Source: CAYLWN01 sp964387625 (GTDB taxonomy: Bacteria > Patescibacteriota > Microgenomatia > UBA10105). Taken from it: a stretch of DNA of 9,320 bases. The position numbers and the translations under genes are program-made. This document shows positions 4,607-9,320 of the stretch, one piece after another (positions within the stretch are counted from its first letter, which is position 1; each line of letters opens with the position of its first letter). Location of the stretch: the NCBI GenBank assembly GCA_964387625.1, contig CAYLWN010000034.1, forward strand, positions 1-9,320, given 5' to 3'. A model generated the notes under the pieces. The model did no database searches and had not been told where the DNA came from. It saw nothing but the letters and a program-made list of their open reading frames with translations.

Positions 4607-7600
4607 ATGCAACACAACAACAAATCTAGCCCACGTCAAAAAGCAAGTAAAATTCTAAAATTTTGGCCAATAATTACTTTACTAATCATTGAAATTGCCC
4701 TATTTTTCACAAATTATATCCCCGGTACTTTTCTCATGGGTTGGGATAATGTGATGCCAGAATTTAATTTCAAAGCCAATTTAATCAGGAATATTTTTGG
4801 AGTCTGGCAGGAACACCGAGGCTTAGGTCTTTATGACGGCATGTCACATATTGCTTTAACTATCCATACTCTATTTCTATGGTTGATATCTGTAGTTTTA
4901 CCTACTAACATCTTACGGTATGTATTTAATCTCTTAATGCATTTTTTAGGAGGTTTAGGCATGTATTTTTTGGTTAGACATATTTATTCTTCGAATCCCC
5001 GAAGGGATGAGAAGTTCTCTCCGCCAGCTGGCGGATCGAACAATAAAATCATTTCGTTACTGGCATCGGTTTTTTATCTTTTTAATCCAGCAACCATCCA
5101 AATGTTTTATACACCACTGGAATCTTTTTCAGTGCATTTTATGGCTTTACCATGGCTGACTTTGACTTTATTAAATTATTTACAAAAAAGTAATCAAAGA
5201 AATTTTATTTGGTTTTTACTGATTGTCTTAATCACAACTCCCCAATATTTCATCACCACTTTATTTCTGTCAACTTTATGTGTAATTTTACCTATTTTGA
5301 TAACTTTTGTTATAAAAAATCATAGTCGTTCTGATGTAAGAAAAGTTTTAACTGTTATTTTCAGTTTTTTATGTATCAACGCTTTCTGGTTAATCCCCTA
5401 TATTTATGGTATTCCGCAAAATGCGCCAATCATCCAATCCGCCAATATAAATCAAATGTCTTCTCAGGAAATATTTATGCGTAATCAGGCATTTGGAGAT
5501 ATAAAAAATATTTTACTACTGCGTGGATTTAGCTTAGATTATATTGATCTAAATTCTCAAGGTATATCACAACTAATTATGCTTCCCTGGAGGAATTTTC
5601 TGTATCAGCCATTAATTACCGGATTGGCAATTTTATTATCTTTAATTACCCTGTTTGGCCTGATTAAATTTAAAAATAACACTTATTTACTACCATTTTT
5701 ATGTATTTTTATTATTGGTTTAGTCATGTTGGGAACTAATATTCCCATACTAAAAGAGTTGATTGCCTTTTTACGGAAATATGTTCCTTTTTTCAGTGAG
5801 ATTTTTCGCTTTAGTTTTACAAAATTTAGCTTGTTATTTGTATTTGCGTATAGTATTTTTCTGGTAAATGGAATACTGGAACTAACTAAAATTTTTAAGA
5901 AAAAAGCCGTTAGTTATTTAGTTTCCTTGCTCATAATTTCTACTTTTTCCATACCTGCTTTTCAAGGTAATTTCTTTTATCAACAGTTGAAAGTTCAATT
6001 ACCGAAAAGTTATCTGAATGTGTTCAATTTCATGCTTGATGAAAATCCCCATGCTCGAGTGGCAATTTTACCCCAACCGGAGTTTTGGTCATGGAAACAC
6101 TATCAATATGGATATACAGGTAGCGGATTTTTGTGGTATGGATTAAATCAATCTCTTTTAGATAGAGCTTTTGATCCCTGGAGCAATAATAATGAAAGTT
6201 ATTATTGGCAATTATCTCAAAGTATTTATCAAAAAAATCCGGTATTATTCCGTCAAATACTGGCCAAATATGATGTCAGTTATATAATTTTAGATGAATA
6301 TCTCATCTCTTCAGGTAACCAACAAGCTTTATATAATGACGAAATCCGAAAATTAATCAGTAAAAATCCAGATATCGCTCAAATTGGGTTTTTTGGAAAT
6401 TTATCTGTTTATCAGATCAAAAATCCTAATTCTGAGGCTTATATTTCAATAAATTCAAATTTACCTTTAGTTGCACCGGATAAAAAATGGCTGGATATTG
6501 ATCAGACATATATTGACTTTGGTGATTATATTTCATCTATCAATAGTGATATTTTTTATCCATTTAGATCATTATTCTCCAAAAGAACATTACGTGATGA
6601 GGTTTTGGGAGTTACAGAAATAAATCATCAAATTGTTATCAAATCTGCAAAACTGCCAACACAGTTTACAGAGCAAATACCTGATGAAATAGCTTCAGAC
6701 AGTGCAAAACTTATTAAAAAAGATAATTATCTGGAAATGCAATTAGATAATAATGCACTTGTTTATACCAGTGACAATGTCGATGTGTTAAATTCAAATT
6801 TTGTTAATAATACCTGCAATCCTTTTAAAACAGGTATTGCTAACAACCAGAAAATTACAGACCAAAATAGTACTTATCTAAACCTTTCAGCCAAAGATCA
6901 AAGAAATTGTCTGTCATTTGGTATACCGAATTTGCTGCTGAGAGATGCTTATTTAATTTCTGTCACTTCAAGAAATATTACAGGCTTACCTCTTAGAATG
7001 TCTCTGATTAATAATACTGCCAAACATATCGAATTAGAAACATTTTTACATCAGGGCAACAATTGGCAAACAGATTATTTTATCGTTCCGCCCTTAGCAT
7101 CAGATTATCTGGGATATACCTTTTATGTAATTAATGATGGAATCGGAAACAATAATGCGGAGAATGATATTAAGCTAATTAATATTTACCAAATACCTTA
7201 TAACTTTTTGAAAGAAATTAAATTTATTCATAGTTTTAATCATCAATTAACAACTAGCAATTTTCAATTAAATTCTGTAAATCATCCTGACCCGGCTGAA
7301 TATGAAGTCAATGTAGAATTGCTAATGAATAATTTACAATTAGAACAAAAAAACAACCAAGTTCTAATACTTAATCAGAGTTATAATGATGGTTGGTTTG
7401 CCTATGAAATTCCATCAAATAATCAATTAGCCCGCTATTTTCCATTTCTTTTTGGCAGGAAATTGGATCATGTTTTGGTGAATAATTGGGCAAATGCGTG
7501 GGTATTAGACGATAAGATATTAAGACAGGAAGACAATAAGACAAATAATCTTACCGTCTTACCGTCTGACAATCTTACCGTCTACATCGTCTTCTGGCCA

Positions 7601-7675
7601 CAACTGCTGGAATTTGTTGGTTTTGCTTTAATAGCAGTGCCTTTATTGTTTGTTTTAATCAAATCAAAAAAATAG
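4607..7675 (+). CDS. Giant GT-C-like membrane glycosyltransferase with large extracytoplasmic domain
   Basis: A 1022-residue protein. About 11 hydrophobic segments fall in residues 19-452, then an exported domain at about 455-990 and a final membrane segment at 992-1016 with a KSKK tail. MGWDNVMPEFNF (44-55) places an acidic residue in the first outside loop, where GT-C enzymes hold the catalytic Asp, and FGVWQEHRGLGLYDG (64-78) resembles the same loop in AftD/DUF3367-type arabinofuranosyltransferases. That family uses lipid-linked sugars to build surface glycans. The specific activity here is inference; a YfhO-like GT-C protein is the alternative. The start is 3 bp after the GT2 stop, with no Shine-Dalgarno, so translation is probably coupled. 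Two oddities: residues 127-147 come from an inserted palindromic element, and residues 969-992 from a second repeat cluster. Confidence 0.82.
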   Translation: MQHNNKSSPRQKASKILKFWPIITLLIIEIALFFTNYIPGTFLMGWDNVMPEFNFKANLIRNIFGVWQEHRGLGLYDGMSHIALTIHTLFLWLISVVLPTNILRYVFNLLMHFLGGLGMYFLVRHIYSSNPRRDEKFSPPAGGSNNKIISLLASVFYLFNPATIQMFYTPLESFSVHFMALPWLTLTLLNYLQKSNQRNFIWFLLIVLITTPQYFITTLFLSTLCVILPILITFVIKNHSRSDVRKVLTVIFSFLCINAFWLIPYIYGIPQNAPIIQSANINQMSSQEIFMRNQAFGDIKNILLLRGFSLDYIDLNSQGISQLIMLPWRNFLYQPLITGLAILLSLITLFGLIKFKNNTYLLPFLCIFIIGLVMLGTNIPILKELIAFLRKYVPFFSEIFRFSFTKFSLLFVFAYSIFLVNGILELTKIFKKKAVSYLVSLLIISTFSIPAFQGNFFYQQLKVQLPKSYLNVFNFMLDENPHARVAILPQPEFWSWKHYQYGYTGSGFLWYGLNQSLLDRAFDPWSNNNESYYWQLSQSIYQKNPVLFRQILAKYDVSYIILDEYLISSGNQQALYNDEIRKLISKNPDIAQIGFFGNLSVYQIKNPNSEAYISINSNLPLVAPDKKWLDIDQTYIDFGDYISSINSDIFYPFRSLFSKRTLRDEVLGVTEINHQIVIKSAKLPTQFTEQIPDEIASDSAKLIKKDNYLEMQLDNNALVYTSDNVDVLNSNFVNNTCNPFKTGIANNQKITDQNSTYLNLSAKDQRNCLSFGIPNLLLRDAYLISVTSRNITGLPLRMSLINNTAKHIELETFLHQGNNWQTDYFIVPPLASDYLGYTFYVINDGIGNNNAENDIKLINIYQIPYNFLKEIKFIHSFNHQLTTSNFQLNSVNHPDPAEYEVNVELLMNNLQLEQKNNQVLILNQSYNDGWFAYEIPSNNQLARYFPFLFGRKLDHVLVNNWANAWVLDDKILRQEDNKTNNLTVLPSDNLTVYIVFWPQLLEFVGFALIAVPLLFVLIKSKK
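4984..5046. repeat. Cloverleaf-like palindromic element inserted in frame in a coding gene
   Basis: A 63-bp element inside the large membrane protein gene. TTATTCTTCGAATCC (4984-4998) and GGATCGAACAATAA (5033-5046) are inverted ends. Arms in order: ATCCC-CGAA-GGGAT (4995-5008), GAGAA-G-TTCTC (5009-5019) and the perfect palindrome TCCGCCAGCTGGCGGA (5020-5035). The ends, the GATGAGAA…TTCTC core and the three-arm plan match the intergenic element at 2005-2090. The length is a multiple of three and the frame stays open, encoding about 21 polar residues (127-147, YSSNPRRDEKFSPPAGGS then NNK) in a loop between membrane segments. Confidence 0.85.
7513..7583. repeat. TAAGAC / CTTACCGTC repeat cluster inside the membrane protein gene
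   Basis: AATCTTACCGTCT occurs at 7547-7559 and again 24 bp later at 7571-7583, with an overlapping TCTTACCGTCT at 7557-7567. Upstream, TAAGA-type units (7513-7542, including AAGACAATAAGAC) are the imperfect inverse of these. The 24-bp period is in frame and repeats the residues NLTV in NLTVLPSDNLTV (981-992), directly before the last membrane segment. Confidence 0.7.
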
Positions 7676-7688
7676 TTGCTTATTTTTT
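7667..7688. terminator. Possible weak bidirectional A/T terminator between convergent genes
   Basis: AAAAAATA (7667-7674) pairs with TATTTTTT (7681-7688) around GTTGCT. It spans both stop codons of the convergent genes, which are only 4 bp apart, so each strand would end with a T-run after a short stem. The stem is A/T only and therefore weak. Confidence 0.35.
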
Positions 7689-8471
7689 CGTGCAAACAGC
7701 TACGAAATATTTTGGTTGATAACCGTCTTTCAAAGGCAGTATGTCATAACTTGGTTGGACTAATCTGATTAATAAACTCATCAATAGTCCAAATTGCTGC
7801 CTTTTTGAAGGTATTTTGTTAGCTAACATTCGCACAATATCAAGAGTTTGATTGACTGAATTTGGTATTTGTATCTGACCGAATGTTTGTTCTATTTTCA
7901 ATCCAGCTTCAGTTAATATTTCAGAAAATTCCTGTTGATTAAATTCCTGTGCATGAAATTGATTATAAGATCTGTATCTGTCTTTTGACAAACATGTTCT
8001 ATTAGGACTAGAAACAATCATAATTCCATGATTTGGATCCAAAACTTCAGCAATATGTGCTATTGCTTTTTTAGCTAAATCAGGCGGCTTTATATGCTCC
8101 ACAACCTCAATGAAAACTGCTCCATCCAAATGCGTATTTGGCTGTAAATCAATCGGCTCAGATAAATCTTGAGTAAAAAATCTCACATTTTTCATTCTTC
8201 TCTGTGCTGCAACTTTAATATCGTTTCCAGAAATATCAGCAGCTAGCATAAAAGGATTTAAATTAAAATTTGATTGTAAATATTTTTGCAAGAATTCAGT
8301 AGATTCACCATTACCACATCCAAAATCACCTATTACGTCTACGGTTGGTATATGACTGATTTGATCAGCAGCAAATTGATATTTTACCTTACCCTCTAAA
8401 CCTCTGCCGAATAATCTAAATTTTTTGTTGTTCAAATATGTTCCCTGTTCAGGTCTTTCTAAAAATCTCAT
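7680..8471 (-). CDS. Class I SAM-dependent methyltransferase (UbiG/Methyltransf_11-like)
   Basis: A 263-residue Rossmann-fold methyltransferase; the substrate is unknown. Motif I is VIGDFGCGNGES (46-57), the SAM-binding glycine loop. AADIS (77-81) supplies the acidic Asp79 that contacts the SAM ribose. FFTQDLSEP (98-106) is the motif that holds the adenine, and DGAVFIEVVEHI (116-127) is motif IV with the EVVEHI signature of UbiG-like enzymes. HAQEFNQQEFSEIL (173-186) begins the usual C-terminal helix that precedes the last strands. There is no signal peptide, so it is cytoplasmic. It converges on the glycosyltransferase operon with a 4-bp gap, so it is not co-transcribed with it, though methylation of a glycan or lipid precursor is possible. 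It has its own promoter with a leader of about 10 nt and no Shine-Dalgarno. Confidence 0.9.
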   Translation of the reverse strand: MRFLERPEQGTYLNNKKFRLFGRGLEGKVKYQFAADQISHIPTVDVIGDFGCGNGESTEFLQKYLQSNFNLNPFMLAADISGNDIKVAAQRRMKNVRFFTQDLSEPIDLQPNTHLDGAVFIEVVEHIKPPDLAKKAIAHIAEVLDPNHGIMIVSSPNRTCLSKDRYRSYNQFHAQEFNQQEFSEILTEAGLKIEQTFGQIQIPNSVNQTLDIVRMLANKIPSKRQQFGLLMSLLIRLVQPSYDILPLKDGYQPKYFVAVCTKK

Positions 8472-8487
8472 ATGTAATTAATAACGT

Positions 8488-8516
8488 ATTATAACGATTA
8501 ATTAGACCTATAGCAA
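8488..8516 (-). promoter_or_regulatory. Promoter of the methyltransferase gene, very short leader
   Basis: On the minus strand TTGCTA (8516-8511), a 17-bp spacer, and a perfect TATAAT (8493-8488). The start would be near 8481, only about 10 nt before ATG 8471, too short for a normal Shine-Dalgarno, and none is present. Confidence 0.7.
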
Positions 8517-8603
8517 ATATATATTCACGTTAATCTGATCGAAATTTCTGGGGGTTGGGCTTCTGACTCTTCCGTTCATATATTTATTCATTAATCGTAA
8601 ATC

Positions 8604-8624
8604 TTTAATCTTTAATCTTTAATC
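8604..8624. repeat. TTTAATC heptamer tandem repeat
   Basis: Three exact head-to-tail TTTAATC units, preceded by degenerate copies (TTAATC at 8591-8596, TAAATC at 8598-8603). It lies in the 193-bp spacer between the toxin gene and the methyltransferase promoter. A G-rich run, TGGGGGTTGGG, sits upstream at about 8549-8559. No gene is apparent in this spacer. Confidence 0.75.
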
Positions 8625-8664
8625 TGCTTTTTATTCCCTTTTTGTGGCTGTTATTGAAGAAAAA

Positions 8665-8919
8665 TCATTGATAATGAACAGTAATTTTGATTATTTCAAT
8701 TGTTTGCTTTTGTATGTCAAATAAGCATAATGCACGGAATTTACGATCTAATCTAAAACTATACACACATCTATGTTTTGGTTCTAAAATTTCCAAATTT
8801 AAACTCGAGTGATTTGGGTTTAAAATCAATAATTTGGTTTGTTTATCAAATTTTTTTTGAAGAGAATATTTCTTAATCTGTTTATGAATTTTTTTCCCAA
8901 TTGGCAGGATTAGTGGCAT
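8665..8919 (-). CDS. RelE/ParE-superfamily toxin
   Basis: An 84-residue type II toxin. Such proteins either cut mRNA in the ribosome A-site (RelE) or poison gyrase (ParE). IHKQIKKYSLQKKFDKQTKLLILNPNHSSLNLEIL (11-45) is the helical N-terminal part with the typical 'NPxHxSL' turn, and VYSFRLDRKFRALCLF (52-67) then TIEIIKITVHYQ (73-84) are the core strands. Arg56, Lys60, Arg62 and the terminal His82-Tyr83 are candidates for the basic/aromatic residues RelE enzymes use. Length is normal for the family. It starts 1 bp after the antitoxin stop (TAATATG), so the two are translationally coupled. The mRNase versus gyrase choice cannot be made from sequence alone. Confidence 0.83.
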   Translation of the reverse strand: MPLILPIGKKIHKQIKKYSLQKKFDKQTKLLILNPNHSSLNLEILEPKHRCVYSFRLDRKFRALCLFDIQKQTIEIIKITVHYQ

Positions 8920-8920
8920 A

Positions 8921-9208
8921 TTACTTTTTAAAATATTGAGAGTCTCTCAATCCTTCTTCTAAATCTTTTAAAAATTCCGGAGAATATTTACCTACTTTTT
9001 TAAAATCAGCCATGATTTCTTTAACAGAACTTTTAGGTGGTGATACCCAAGGAAAAGTTGCAGCCGATTTGACCAGTTTAGGATCGCGAGTAACCAACCT
9101 AATTAAAGACCTAAAAAATTCACTTCTATTGGCAAAACCAAAGCTTACGACAAATTTGTCGATAATAGAAACCTGTTCTTTGGGAAGGGAAATATTGACT
9201 GTGCTCAT
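8921..9208 (-). CDS. Ribbon-helix-helix antitoxin (CopG/ParD-like)
   Basis: A 95-residue antitoxin. STVNISLPKEQVSIIDKFV (2-20) is the ribbon strand and first helix, and SFGFANRSEFFRSLIRLV (22-39) the turn and second helix of an RHH DNA-binding fold. Residues 60-95 (SSVKEIMADFKKVGKYSPEFL and on) form a charged tail expected to wrap the toxin. Start choice: an ATG at 9274 is in frame but would add 22 hydrophobic residues, would lie upstream of the promoter, and would cross the operator, so ATG 9208 is used. The RHH dimer should bind the palindrome at 9224-9242 and repress its own operon. The mRNA would be nearly leaderless. Confidence 0.88.
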   Translation of the reverse strand: MSTVNISLPKEQVSIIDKFVVSFGFANRSEFFRSLIRLVTRDPKLVKSAATFPWVSPPKSSVKEIMADFKKVGKYSPEFLKDLEEGLRDSQYFKK

Positions 9209-9216
9209 ATAGAGAT

Positions 9217-9246
9217 ATATTAGCAAACTTTGGCAAAGTTTGTCAA
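9217..9246 (-). promoter_or_regulatory. Toxin-antitoxin promoter with 19-bp palindromic operator
   Basis: On the minus strand a perfect TTGACA (9246-9241), an 18-bp spacer and TAATAT (9222-9217). The spacer is filled by CAAACTTTGGCAAAGTTTG (9224-9242), a perfect 9-1-9 palindrome that also covers two bases of the -35. This is the expected place for an RHH antitoxin operator. The start near 9210 is about 2 nt before ATG 9208. Confidence 0.82.
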
Positions 9247-9265
9247 ATATGAAATTGAGGATTTT

Positions 9266-9320
9266 GGAGCCCAAGGGGGAATCCTCCTTCGTCCTTGCGG
9301 GACTTCAAAAGGACAAGTCG
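9266..9320. repeat. GC-rich structured repeat cut by the window end
   Basis: The sequence turns sharply GC-rich. GTCCTT (9291-9296) pairs with AAGGAC (9309-9314), and GGAG (9266-9269) with CTCC (9284-9287) around CCCAAGGG. The last bases, GGACAAGTCG, have no partner inside the window, so a larger palindrome probably continues beyond it. It resembles the other palindromic repeats in style, but no shared ends can be shown. Confidence 0.45.

Noticed and set aside
9012..9212. Plus-strand 66-residue frame
   Set aside because: It lies antisense inside the antitoxin gene, which has a clear fold, promoter and operator.
9209..9274. ATG 9274 as start of the antitoxin
   Set aside because: It would place the promoter and operator inside the gene. 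The RHH fold begins right at ATG 9208.

Overview
The window is AT-rich bacterial DNA that most resembles a Candidate Phyla Radiation (Patescibacteria) genome, probably Microgenomates-like. The evidence is a sortase with the TLxTC-type active site seen in that group, a small surface protein ending in an LPxxGP-like signal, a coiled-coil 'APIKK…HL.LP.IP'-style hypothetical, glycosyltransferases of surface polymers, a RelE/RHH toxin-antitoxin pair, and many GC-rich palindromic repeats in AT-rich spacers. TGA acts as a stop codon (the zinc-ribbon and toxin genes end in it), so the TGA=Gly code of Gracilibacteria/SR1 does not apply. The taxonomic placement is inference from gene style; no marker gene is present.

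Layout: 1-239 is a repeat-rich leader with a candidate promoter and a multi-arm palindrome. 240-1043 (+) is a membrane-anchored sortase. 1309-2004 (+) is a secreted, C-terminally anchored protein with its own promoter, a plausible substrate of that sortase. 2005-2090 is a cloverleaf-like palindromic repeat. 2120-2362 and 2394-2561 (both -) are a coiled-coil protein and a 55-residue Cys4 zinc-ribbon protein. 2562-2916 is a gene-free spacer holding a 27-bp hairpin, a nested palindrome and a likely promoter. 2917-3609 (+) is an unidentified protein with a twin-arginine-like signal, a strong ribosome binding site and a perfect 14-bp terminator. 3680-4603 and 4607-7675 (+) are a tightly spaced GT2 glycosyltransferase and a very large GT-C-like membrane protein. 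7680-8471 (-) is a SAM methyltransferase converging on them. 8665-9208 (-) is a toxin-antitoxin operon with a palindromic operator inside its promoter.

The genes fit together as a cell-surface region: sortase plus anchored protein, an exported protein, and two glycosyltransferases that probably build or decorate a surface glycan. The most unusual signal is a 63-bp palindromic element inserted in frame in the giant membrane protein. It has the same ends and the same arm order as the intergenic element at 2005-2090, which is reminiscent of Rickettsia palindromic elements in coding genes. A second, different repeat cluster lies in frame near the 3' end of the same gene. Several minus-strand genes have good -35/-10 boxes so close to the ATG that their mRNAs should be leaderless or nearly so, whereas the 2917 gene has a long leader and a classic Shine-Dalgarno.
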